This document shows positions 6,258 through 11,990 of a DNA stretch of 11,990 nt, piece after piece (position 1 is the first letter of the stretch; every line of letters starts with the position of its first letter). The notes beneath the pieces were generated by a model. It searched no databases and was not told where the DNA came from. It saw only the letters and a program-made list of their open reading frames with translations. The stretch lies in contig PWKM01000029.1 in the NCBI GenBank assembly GCA_003559755.1, forward strand, positions 1 through 11,990, read 5' to 3'. The translations under genes and the position numbers were made by a program. The DNA is from Planctomycetota bacterium. Its GTDB lineage: Bacteria; Planctomycetota; PUPC01.

Positions 6258-7154
6258 TCAATACGTCCGGCTGTACTCCCGCAGGATCGTCTGAAGATAC
6301 TCGCGATAGGGACACGCCGGCATCTCTTCGATCAGCCAGGCCAGTTGTTTCGCGTCGATGAACCCGCGTCGAAGTGCGATCTCTTCCAGGCAGCCGATCT
6401 TCAGACCCTGCCTGGCCTCGACGGTGGCGATGAACGTGCTCGCATCGATGAGCGCGTCCGGCGTGCCGCTGTCCAGCCAGGCGATCCCGCGCCCGATCCG
6501 GCTCGCCCGGAGCTTCCCGCGTTCGAGATAGACCCTGTTTACGTCCGTTATCTCGAGTTCGCCCCTGTCCGATGGGCCGAGGTTACGGGCGATCTCGACG
6601 ACATCGTTGTCGTAAACGTACAGCCCGGGCACGGCGAAATTCGAGGCCGGCTCGTCCGGCTTCTCATCGAGGGAAAGCACCTCCCCCTCCTCGGTGAACT
6701 CGACGACGCCGTACTGCTCGGGGTCTTTCACGTAATAGCCGAAGATCGTCGCCCCGCGATTTGTCGCCATCGCCTCGCGGAGGAAGTCGAGGTATCCGTA
6801 AAAGATGTTGTCGCCCAGGATGAATACGACGGGGTCCGAGCCGATGAACTCGGCCCCGATGATGAACGCCTCGGCGATGCCGCGCGGCTCCTCCTGGAGT
6901 GCGTATTCGATCTTCAATCCAAGTTGGGAACCGTCGCCGAATAGCTTTCGGTACCAGGGGATGGTCTCGGAATCGGAGATGATGAGGATGTGGCGGATGT
7001 CGGTCATCATCAACGTGGAAAGCGGATAGCAGATCATCGGCTTGTCGTATACGGGGATAAGCTGCTTGCTGTAGGCCGCCGTCATTGGATACAGGCGCGT
7101 GCCCGAACCGCCGGCCAAGATGATGCCTTTGTAGTTGTGAGCTATCTGTGGCAT
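6258..7154 (-). CDS. rfbA: glucose-1-phosphate thymidylyltransferase
   Basis: 298 residues, close to the usual 290-300. It makes dTDP-glucose from glucose-1-phosphate and dTTP in the cytoplasm, the first step towards dTDP-rhamnose and other deoxysugars. Visible motifs: the nucleotide-binding loop GIILAGGSGTRLYPMT (residues 10-25), KQLIPVYDKPMICYPLSTLM (30-49), the metal-binding LGDNIFYG (113-120), SLDEKP (161-166) and WLDSGTPDALIDAS (226-239). The start at 7154 is preferred because GGGAGAG lies 5 nt upstream and the conserved core begins nine residues later; a longer frame to 7202 adds unconserved sequence. The gene follows rfbB with a 217-bp gap on the same strand. rfbC and rfbD are not in the window, so the final sugar is not known from here. 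A broken copy of its 3' part is at 1040-1165. Confidence 0.95.
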   Translation of the reverse strand: MPQIAHNYKGIILAGGSGTRLYPMTAAYSKQLIPVYDKPMICYPLSTLMMTDIRHILIISDSETIPWYRKLFGDGSQLGLKIEYALQEEPRGIAEAFIIGAEFIGSDPVVFILGDNIFYGYLDFLREAMATNRGATIFGYYVKDPEQYGVVEFTEEGEVLSLDEKPDEPASNFAVPGLYVYDNDVVEIARNLGPSDRGELEITDVNRVYLERGKLRASRIGRGIAWLDSGTPDALIDASTFIATVEARQGLKIGCLEEIALRRGFIDAKQLAWLIEEMPACPYREYLQTILREYSRTY

Positions 7155-7270
7155 AACCACTCTCCCAGGTACCAGTCCTTGAACGCTTTGACCGCCCGGC
7201 ATACGCGGACGATTCCGTCTTCAGTCAGTTGGTAGAGCAGGCGGAACTGGAGAATCCGCCGGCTGGTCCA
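7142..7270 (-). pseudogene. coding-like open stretch without a start codon between rfbB and rfbA
   Basis: Most of the rfbB-rfbA gap (7155-7371) holds no recognised gene. One minus-strand frame is open across it and ends with TAG at 7142, inside the first codons of rfbA. Its last 43 codons look protein-like (for example RRILQFRLLYQLTEDGIVRV, followed by a Trp-rich end), and the block FRLLYQLTEDGIVRV somewhat resembles the C-terminal beta strands of RelE/ParE-type proteins. No ATG, GTG or TTG occurs in this frame within the gap. It may be a remnant, or chance. I see no convincing promoter or RNA gene in the rest of the gap. Confidence 0.25.
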
Positions 7271-7371
7271 CGCACCTCCGGGAAAACTCGCCCCGCGCGG
7301 AGCACATGTGCCAGATATTCGCCCCTTGGTCCGAGCATAAGAGGGCGATAAAACGGTATCTGCACTGTGGA

Positions 7372-8430
7372 CTATCCTTTCCAGCCGTGTCGATAGATTC
7401 GGTCATAGACCCCGCGGTACTCGCCGGAGATCACCCGGTCCACCCACTCGGTATGTTCCCGGTACCAGTTGACTGTTTCGGCCAGTTTCTCGCGGAAGTT
7501 ACTGCTCGGCGTCCAGCCCAGTTCGTTTTTAATCTTACCGGCGTCGATGGCATAGCGGCGGTCGTGCCCCGGTCGGTCGTTGACGAATTTGATGAGCGAG
7601 TGCGGCTTTTCGAGGGTGTCGAGCAGCGTCCGGATCAAGTCGATGTTGCGGAGTTCATGGTCTCCGCCGATGTTATAGACAGAGCCCGGCTTGCCCCCGG
7701 TCAGGACTGCCCACAGTGCCTCGCAGTGGTCGCCCACGTACAGCCAGTCGCGGATGTTCTTCCCGTCGCCGTACACCGGTATGGCCTCGTCGTTCATCGC
7801 GTTTCGAATGATCAGCGGGATCAGCTTTTCCGGGAACTGGTACGGACCGTAGTTGTTGGAGCAACGTGTAATCAGTGTGGGGAAGCCGTATGTGTCGTGA
7901 TATGCCTGTGTGAGCAGGTCGGCAGATGCCTTCGACGCCGAGTATGGGCTATGTGGCGCAAGCGGTGTGCCCTCGGTGAATTTGAGGTCGGGTCGGTCCT
8001 CCGGCAGACTTCCGTAGACCTCGTCTGTCGAGACCTGCAGGAACCGCGACCGGTCCCAACTTTCTTCCGGCCAGTGGCTGTGGGCGGTAGTCAACAGCGT
8101 CGCCGTGCCCAGCACGTTGGTTCGTACGAACTCCATCGGGTCGAGTATCGATCGGTCAACGTGAGATTCTGCCGCGAAGTTGAGCACGATGTCCGGGGCG
8201 TGTTTTTCGAATAATTCCGTAACAGTGTCGCCGTCGCAGATGTCGCCCCGAACGAAAAAATAATGGTCGGGGAATGCCTCCTCCAGCCCGGCCAGGTTCT
8301 CCAGGTTGCCGGCGTAGGTCAGCTTGTCGAGGACCACCAGCTTGCAGTTGGTCCCCGGCCGGTCCAGCGCCCATCGCACAAAGTTCGAGCCGATGAAACC
8401 GGCCCCGCCGGTAACGAGAATTGATTGCAC
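7372..8430 (-). CDS. rfbB: dTDP-glucose 4,6-dehydratase
   Basis: 352 residues from the GTG at 8430, which has AAGGAG 8 nt upstream; a GTG at 8439 lies inside that ribosome site and is unlikely. It is a short-chain dehydrogenase/reductase-type NAD enzyme that turns dTDP-glucose into dTDP-4-keto-6-deoxyglucose. Motifs: the Rossmann loop VTGGAGFIGSN (residues 6-16), the adenine-ribose segment DKLTYAGNLENL (35-46), the catalytic STDEVYG (134-140) with Asp and Glu of the family, the YxxxK pair in YSASK (163-167), and RCSNNYGPYQFPEKLIP (189-205). Length and all key residues fit a functional enzyme. It is transcribed first, with rfbA next, and has its own promoter candidate in the divergent region. 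Confidence 0.96.
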   Translation of the reverse strand: MQSILVTGGAGFIGSNFVRWALDRPGTNCKLVVLDKLTYAGNLENLAGLEEAFPDHYFFVRGDICDGDTVTELFEKHAPDIVLNFAAESHVDRSILDPMEFVRTNVLGTATLLTTAHSHWPEESWDRSRFLQVSTDEVYGSLPEDRPDLKFTEGTPLAPHSPYSASKASADLLTQAYHDTYGFPTLITRCSNNYGPYQFPEKLIPLIIRNAMNDEAIPVYGDGKNIRDWLYVGDHCEALWAVLTGGKPGSVYNIGGDHELRNIDLIRTLLDTLEKPHSLIKFVNDRPGHDRRYAIDAGKIKNELGWTPSSNFREKLAETVNWYREHTEWVDRVISGEYRGVYDRIYRHGWKG

Positions 8431-8513
8431 AGCGACCACTCCTTCCGATAGTGTTCGTCCCCGACATATTGCGGACGGCGGGGACTATGTGCTTTGAAGC
8501 CGTACCATATTCA

Positions 8514-8542
8514 GGTATACGGGACCGAGGCCGGTTTGACAA
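8514..8542 (-). promoter_or_regulatory. candidate sigma70-type promoter of rfbB-rfbA
   Basis: On the minus strand TTGTCA (8537-8542) is followed after 17 bp by TATACC (8514-8519), about 84 nt before the rfbB start. Its -35 overlaps a plus-strand TTGACA at 8536-8541 that has no good -10. Confidence 0.5.
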
Positions 8543-8644
8543 GCTTTTTCTCGGATTAAATTGAGGATTGCTGTGTTGGCGTGGTGGAATCCCGGACTGG
8601 TGTGTGGTTCGGCTCGCCGTGCATGCATTGCCAGGGGGGAATAT

Positions 8645-8674
8645 CCTGTTCATACAGGCCGTTGCAGCGCTGCA
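8645..8674. promoter_or_regulatory. paired dyads upstream of proB, possible operator
   Basis: Two perfect symmetries lie just before the proB -35 box: CCTGT-tcat-ACAGG (8645-8658) and the 12-bp palindrome TGCAGCGCTGCA (8663-8674). Their position, about 6-35 bp upstream of the -35, suits a regulator site. No regulator is identified. The remainder of the 8440-8739 gap holds the two promoters and nothing else I recognise. Confidence 0.35.
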
Positions 8675-8679
8675 TCGGC

Positions 8680-8709
8680 TTGACACATCGGTGCGCGCGG
8701 TGATACGAT
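8680..8709 (+). promoter_or_regulatory. candidate sigma70-type promoter of proB
   Basis: A perfect TTGACA (8680-8685), an 18-bp spacer and TACGAT (8704-8709) end 30 bp before the proB ATG. The same hexamer pair, with a 17-bp spacer, precedes the HTH gene at 11306-11334, which supports it as a genuine promoter type in this genome. Confidence 0.6.
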
Positions 8710-8739
8710 TCGCCTGCTCGCCGAGCAAAGGATAACCCG

Positions 8740-9843
8740 ATGAACCGAACCGAATATCTGGCGAATGTCCGGCGCATGGTGGTCAAAGTGGGGACCGCCG
8801 TGGTCACCAACACCGACGGGAGCTTGAACTCCGAGCGGGTGGCGGCGCTCGCCGAACAGGTGGATCATCTCGTATCGGCCGGCCGACAGGTGGTGTTGGT
8901 GACGTCGGGCGCGATCGGGGCCGGGATCGGCGAACTCGGATTGAAAGAGCGGCCGAAGGAACTGCCCGGACTTCAGGCCGCGGCCGCCGTGGGGCAGAGC
9001 CACCTCATCGAGGCGTACAACCGGTGCTTCAAACGACACGGCCACCATGCCGCACAAATTCTGGTCACCCGTGACGATTTCGACGACCGCACCCGGTACC
9101 TCAACGTCCGAAACGCCCTCAATGCCCTGTTCGAACTCGGGGCGATTCCCGTGGTCAACGAAAATGATACGGTCAGCGTGGACGAGATACGGTTCGGCGA
9201 TAACGACCTGTTGTCTGCTCTCGTGGCCTCCCTGCTCGATACTCAATTGCTCGTTCTGCTCACCACGGTAGACGGCCTGCTCGACGGCAAAGAGGTGGTA
9301 TCTCTCGTTGATCGGGTTACCGAAGAGACATTGGCCCTGGACAATGGCGGCAAGTCACTGCGCGGCACGGGCGGGATGCGCTCGAAGCTCGAAGCCGTCG
9401 GGATGGTGGCGGGCTCGGGCCAGGCGGCGATTATTGCGAACGGCACTCAGCAAAATGTACTGCCACGCCTGATGGCGGGTGAAAAGCTGGGCACATTCTT
9501 CGTGTCGGGCGCCCGCCGTACGCCCAGTTGGAAACGATGGTTTGCGGCGCGCACGTTGCGTGGTACAATCCATGTGGATGTCGGCGCCAGAACGGCGCTG
9601 GTCGAAGGCGGCAACAGTCTGCTCCCGTCGGGCATTGTGGCTGTGACCGGTTCTTTCGAGCAGGGCGACACGGTCGAGATCGTCGGCCCCGACGGCAAAG
9701 CGTTCGCAAGAGGTATGACCAACCTGTCGTCGGCCGATCTCGAGCGAATCAAGGGCATGCGGAGCCGGCAGGTGCGCAACGTTCTGGGTGACGCCGCTTA
9801 TACGGAAGCGGTGCACCGGGACAACTTGCTGGTCCGGAAATGA
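8740..9843 (+). CDS. proB: glutamate 5-kinase
   Basis: 367 residues, the full length for the family. It phosphorylates L-glutamate to glutamyl-5-phosphate, the first and usually proline-inhibited step of proline synthesis. The amino-acid-kinase domain covers about 1-255: VVKVGTAVVTN (14-24), LVTSGAIGAGIGELG (53-67), VVNENDTVSVDEIRFGDNDL (138-157), LTTVDGLL (174-181) and GTGGMRSKLEA (209-219), which hold the phosphate, glutamate and ATP sites. A PUA domain follows at about 275-355 (GTIHVDVGARTALVEGGNSL). The ATG has AAAGGAT 6 nt upstream. proA is not adjacent; the next gene is a small protein 16 bp downstream, probably cotranscribed. Confidence 0.95.
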   Translation: MNRTEYLANVRRMVVKVGTAVVTNTDGSLNSERVAALAEQVDHLVSAGRQVVLVTSGAIGAGIGELGLKERPKELPGLQAAAAVGQSHLIEAYNRCFKRHGHHAAQILVTRDDFDDRTRYLNVRNALNALFELGAIPVVNENDTVSVDEIRFGDNDLLSALVASLLDTQLLVLLTTVDGLLDGKEVVSLVDRVTEETLALDNGGKSLRGTGGMRSKLEAVGMVAGSGQAAIIANGTQQNVLPRLMAGEKLGTFFVSGARRTPSWKRWFAARTLRGTIHVDVGARTALVEGGNSLLPSGIVAVTGSFEQGDTVEIVGPDGKAFARGMTNLSSADLERIKGMRSRQVRNVLGDAAYTEAVHRDNLLVRK

Positions 9844-9859
9844 GCCGGAGGTGGATAAA

Positions 9860-10201
9860 ATGGAAGACGATGTCCGAACTGCCAGAAAGCTGTTTGGCGA
9901 AATGGCTGTCCAGAAGGGGTATTGCACCAAGGAAGACGTAGAGCGGGCGCTCGAAATCCAGCGAGTGCTGGAAGCGTCGGGCGAGCCCCGAACGATGCTC
10001 GGGCTGATCATGCTCGAAGAGACAATGATCAACAACGAGCAGTTCATCGAACTGCTGATGGAGCTCGACCACCTCGTCCACGAAGAAGAGCCCGATGAGT
10101 ATGATGCCCCGCTGGATATCGAGGAAGAAACCGAGGAAGAGGAACTGGACGACATGATCGGCGAGGACGAACTCGACGACGAGTTCGGCGACCTACTGTA
10201 G
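9860..10201 (+). CDS. small acidic protein with GspE-N/MshEN-like domain
   Basis: 113 residues from the ATG at 9860, with GGAGGTG 6 nt upstream; an upstream ATG at 9788 lies inside proB without a ribosome site. Residues about 8-70 resemble the GspE N-terminal/MshEN repeat: LFGEMAVQKGYCTKEDVERA then LEIQRVLE, followed by LGLIMLEETMINNEQFIELL, i.e. the pattern of a leading Leu-Gly block, a gap, and a second Gly-Leu-Ile block. In larger proteins this fold binds cyclic-di-GMP or docks to secretion-system platforms. Residues 74-113 are an extremely acidic Glu/Asp tail with no lysine or arginine. No signal peptide. Stand-alone proteins of this kind are of unknown function; the acidic tail suggests protein-protein binding. 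The gene lies between proB and the phosphatase gene, 16 and 13 bp away, and looks cotranscribed. Confidence 0.7.
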   Translation: MEDDVRTARKLFGEMAVQKGYCTKEDVERALEIQRVLEASGEPRTMLGLIMLEETMINNEQFIELLMELDHLVHEEEPDEYDAPLDIEEETEEEELDDMIGEDELDDEFGDLL

Positions 10202-10214
10202 CGGTCGTCGCCGG

Positions 10215-11054
10215 TTGAAGCGCATTCGAAAGGGGGCTCTCCTGTCCTACCTGGCGGACTATCATCTCCACACAAAATGGTGCGGCCATGCCGAGGGCGA
10301 GATGCGCGCCTACGTGGAGGCCGGGATCGCCGCCGGGCTGTCCGAAGTGGGCTTCTCCGTCCACATGCCGGTCCCCATCCCCATCGCCGAGAAGATCAAC
10401 CTTGACGAGGGCGAGTTCCGCATGTACATCGAGAAAGCCCGATGCCTGCGGCAGGAATATAATGATCGGATCGGCGTGCTCATAGGAGGCGAGTTCGACT
10501 ACATACCCGATCAGTTGCCCCAGATCGAACGTCTCGCCAACGCGTTCGACTTTGACTTCCGGGTGGGGTCGGTCCATTTCATCGACGATTGGAATTTCGA
10601 TAATCCGGGCTACCTGCACCGCTGGGAGACTGCGGACGTGGAAGCGGCCTTCCGCCGCTATTACCATCTGATGGCCGAGATGGCCGAAACGGGTCTGTTC
10701 GACATTGTCGGCCATTTTGATCTGGTCAAAAAGTTCGGACACCGGCCCGACCGCGACGTCTCCGATGCTATTGCCGAAGTCGCCCGGGCGGTGGCCGATG
10801 CCGGCATGACGGTGGAGATCAACACCGCCGGATGGAGCAAACCAGTCGGCGAGCAATACCCGTCCGAGGAGATCCTGCGCTTATTGTACGATCTCGGCGT
10901 CCCGATATGCCTGGGGTCTGATGCACACGCCCCCGGGCAAGTCGGACGTGATTTCGACCGGGCGATCAGTCTGGCCCGCCGCGTCGGATGGTCGGCCGTG
11001 AACCGCTTCTCTCAGCGCCGCACATTCGCCGAACCCCTGCCCGCCGCCGGTTGA
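10215..11054 (+). CDS. hisK: PHP-family histidinol-phosphatase
   Basis: About 279 residues. It fits the PHP-type (HisK/HisJ) histidinol-phosphate phosphatase, which removes phosphate from L-histidinol phosphate in histidine synthesis. Metal-binding motifs: DYHLHT near residue 15-20, CGHAEGE (23-29), GGEFDY, GSVHF, VGHFDLVKKFG, the family-typical EINTAGWSKP followed by QYPSEEILR, and GSDAHAPGQVG with the final Asp-His pair. The start is uncertain: TTG at 10215 is the only standard start codon before the first motif and has no good ribosome site, whereas AGGGGG lies 6 nt before a CTG at 10242. Either start leaves the catalytic part whole. It sits 13 bp after the small acidic gene. A general PHP phosphoesterase is the alternative. 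Confidence 0.85.
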   Translation: MKRIRKGALLSYLADYHLHTKWCGHAEGEMRAYVEAGIAAGLSEVGFSVHMPVPIPIAEKINLDEGEFRMYIEKARCLRQEYNDRIGVLIGGEFDYIPDQLPQIERLANAFDFDFRVGSVHFIDDWNFDNPGYLHRWETADVEAAFRRYYHLMAEMAETGLFDIVGHFDLVKKFGHRPDRDVSDAIAEVARAVADAGMTVEINTAGWSKPVGEQYPSEEILRLLYDLGVPICLGSDAHAPGQVGRDFDRAISLARRVGWSAVNRFSQRRTFAEPLPAAG

Positions 11055-11147
11055 ACTCCCTTCCGCACGTACTCAGTAGTGCTGTACCAGGAAATCAGGA
11101 GCCGCGTGCGGGGCCGGGATTGGCGGCAGGTCCAGATGGGAGGGGAA

Positions 11148-11224
11148 TGGTACGCCTGGCAGGGTTCGAACCTGCAATCCCCGGCTCCGGAGGCCGGTGC
11201 TCTATCCAATTGAGCCACAGGCGC
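11148..11224 (-). tRNA. tRNA-Arg (anticodon CCG)
   Basis: The minus strand folds as a full tRNA: acceptor GCGCCTG with CAGGCGT, T8-G9, D-stem GCTC/GAGC with loop AATTGGATA, anticodon stem CCGGC/GCCGG with loop CTCCGGA (anticodon CCG, reads CGG), variable loop GGATT, T-arm GCAGG-TTCGAAC-CCTGC, discriminator A and an encoded CCA (11148-11150). The first acceptor pair is G-T. The 5' end is at 11224. Any open frames crossing it are spurious. The 93 bp between the hisK stop and the tRNA 3' end show nothing further. Confidence 0.97.
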
Positions 11225-11236
11225 TGATGTATCCAG

Positions 11237-11265
11237 ATATTACCAGATAGCGGCGGCTCCCGCAA
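11237..11265 (-). promoter_or_regulatory. promoter of tRNA-Arg
   Basis: On the minus strand TTGCGG (11260-11265), a 17-bp spacer and TAATAT (11237-11242) lie 12 bp before the mature tRNA 5' end, giving a leader of only a few nucleotides. Confidence 0.6.
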
Positions 11266-11302
11266 CCCTTTGTTGCCGCCATCCCGGAAAAGGCATACAG
11301 GC

Positions 11303-11346
11303 GAATTGACAAGATACGGACAAATCGATACGATTGGGGTCAATTC
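11303..11346. promoter_or_regulatory. inverted repeat bracketing the HTH-gene promoter, possible autoregulatory operator
   Basis: GAATTGAC (11303-11310) and GTCAATTC (11339-11346) are a perfect 8-bp inverted repeat 28 bp apart. One arm overlaps the -35 box, the other covers the expected start of transcription. A repressor bound to both arms would block the promoter, so autoregulation by the downstream CI-like protein is the simplest reading. Confidence 0.5.
11306..11334 (+). promoter_or_regulatory. sigma70-type promoter of the HTH gene
   Basis: A perfect TTGACA (11306-11311), a 17-bp spacer and TACGAT (11329-11334). Transcription would start near 11341, leaving a leader of about 80 nt that contains a small TGCC/GGCA hairpin (11370-11381) and an A/G-rich ribosome site. 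Confidence 0.65.
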
Positions 11347-11421
11347 TGATTGTCGGGGAATAAGGTCGTTTGCCGTGAGGCAGAGTGGGTTTATAGCAGA
11401 CTTTTTTAGGAAGAGGAAAAG

Positions 11422-11769
11422 ATGAGTAAGACGACGGAACTGGACTTCAGCCGTGCCGATTGTTGTCGCCGAATTTTTGAGACGGTGCCGCGCCAACAGG
11501 ACCTCGCCGATTTGCTCGGGGTGACGGCCTCGGCGATCACGAACACGAAGAAGCGGCAGCAGTGTTCGCTGGAACTGGTGATTGCGGCATCCCAGATCAC
11601 CGGCCGGCCGATTGAATGGTTCATGTTCGGCGACCAGGGCAAGAAAGGCGGCGCCACGCCGGGCGCCCAGACGCCCCCGCTGCAACAGCGACTCGAATGC
11701 CTCGAACGGACGGTGCGGCAATTGGAACAACGGCTCGGCCGACTCGAGGGCGGCTGCTGCGCAGAGTAA
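11422..11769 (+). CDS. small phage CI-like helix-turn-helix regulator with coiled-coil tail
   Basis: 115 residues. Residues about 10-70 resemble the N-terminal DNA-binding domain of Bac_CI_repr-type phage repressors: CCRRIFETVPRQQDLADLLG, then VTASAITNTKKRQ as the recognition helix region, and a closing WFMFGD like the family's WLL-x-G ending. A linker of small residues (71-86) leads to a heptad-patterned helix LQQRLECLERTVRQLEQRLG (87-106), a likely dimerising coiled coil, ending in GGCCAE. The peptidase-like C-terminal domain of true phage CI proteins is missing, so induction by self-cleavage is not expected. The ATG has AGAGGAAAAG just upstream. It is monocistronic or precedes the radical-SAM gene by 56 bp. 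Targets unknown; the dyad at its own promoter suggests autoregulation. Confidence 0.7.
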   Translation: MSKTTELDFSRADCCRRIFETVPRQQDLADLLGVTASAITNTKKRQQCSLELVIAASQITGRPIEWFMFGDQGKKGGATPGAQTPPLQQRLECLERTVRQLEQRLGRLEGGCCAE

Positions 11770-11825
11770 GCTGCACGGAGCAGGTGCGGTCTCGTCTCGG
11801 GATGCGATATGCAAGGAAATTGTGC

Positions 11826-11990
11826 ATGAACCTGCCTCGCCGGCTCGAAACGATTCTGCATAATGCCTTGGACGAACGCGCCCCGACGAAGGAAGATTGT
11901 ACCTTCCTTCTGAATCAGCCAGAAGGGTCGCTCGGTGCCCTTGTAACCGCGGCCGTCGCCGACGTCGTTTCGCGGAGACGCTTCGGCAAC
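11826..11990 (+). CDS. probable radical-SAM enzyme N-terminus (3' partial)
   Basis: 55 codons are visible from the ATG at 11826, with AAGGA 9 nt upstream, open to the window edge. The start (RRLETILHNALDERAPTKED, then CTFLLNQPEGSLGALVTAA and a block ending RRRFGN) matches the helical lead-in of the BioB/HydE/PylB group of radical-SAM proteins, in which such a segment precedes the CxxxCxxC cluster. The cluster itself lies beyond the edge, so function cannot be fixed. Confidence 0.5.
   Translation, partial: MNLPRRLETILHNALDERAPTKEDCTFLLNQPEGSLGALVTAAVADVVSRRRFGN

Noticed and set aside
7225..7262. tRNA-like D-arm TTGGTAGAGC and a GGCGGA/TCCGCC stem on the plus strand
   Set aside because: There is no T-arm, no matching acceptor stem and the anticodon loop would be the wrong size; taken as chance.
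7306..8214. Plus-strand open frame (302 codons) opposite rfbB
   Set aside because: rfbB motifs on the minus strand are unmistakable; the opposite frame has no recognisable domain.
9355..10275. Minus-strand open frame with a long serine run
   Set aside because: The serine run is the antisense of the Glu/Asp-rich tail of the small acidic protein and it crosses proB.
11095..11814. Minus-strand open frame across the tRNA and HTH gene
   Set aside because: It runs through a complete tRNA-Arg and the opposite strand of a gene with promoter and ribosome site.
1..11990. CRISPR array, insertion sequence or replication origin
   Set aside because: No regularly spaced repeats, transposase motifs or DnaA-box clusters were seen on either strand.

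Overview
The window reads as chromosomal DNA of a moderately GC-rich, Gram-negative-type bacterium, most likely a planctomycete (Phycisphaerae-like). The pointers are a secretin, a lipoprotein, an exported protein of the choice-of-anchor N type that runs into a PEP-CTERM-like Pro-Glu-Pro at the window edge, and housekeeping genes with mixed ATG/GTG/TTG starts. The taxonomic guess rests on recalled family distributions, not on a search.

Left part, all on the minus strand. An exported SdrD-B-like surface protein (1-936, C-terminus cut by the edge) lies downstream of a decayed fragment of an rfbA gene (about 1040-1165). A compact five-gene operon (6001 down to 1264) follows, read in this order: a major fibre-subunit-like protein, a short intergenic hairpin, a second smaller paralogous subunit, an Ig-fold periplasmic-chaperone-like protein, a secretin, and a TPR lipoprotein resembling a secretin pilotin. 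The last four genes are tightly packed or overlap. No usher, ATPase or inner-membrane platform gene is visible, so the set looks like a chaperone plus secretin surface-fibre export system. This is the most interesting part of the window.

Middle. rfbA (6258-7154) and rfbB (7372-8430), also minus strand, supply the first two steps of dTDP-sugar synthesis. Between rfbA and the fibre operon is an 86-bp element with a perfect 9-bp outer inverted repeat enclosing two hairpins. The rfbA fragment and the intact rfbA are direct repeats that bracket the fibre operon.

Right part, mainly plus strand. A divergent promoter region (8440-8739) separates rfbB from proB (glutamate 5-kinase). proB is followed by a small acidic protein with a GspE-N/MshEN-like domain and by a PHP-type histidinol-phosphatase. 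A tRNA-Arg(CCG) is on the minus strand. Next is a small phage CI-like helix-turn-helix regulator with a coiled-coil tail, whose strong-looking promoter is bracketed by a perfect 8-bp inverted repeat. The window ends in the N-terminus of a probable radical-SAM enzyme.
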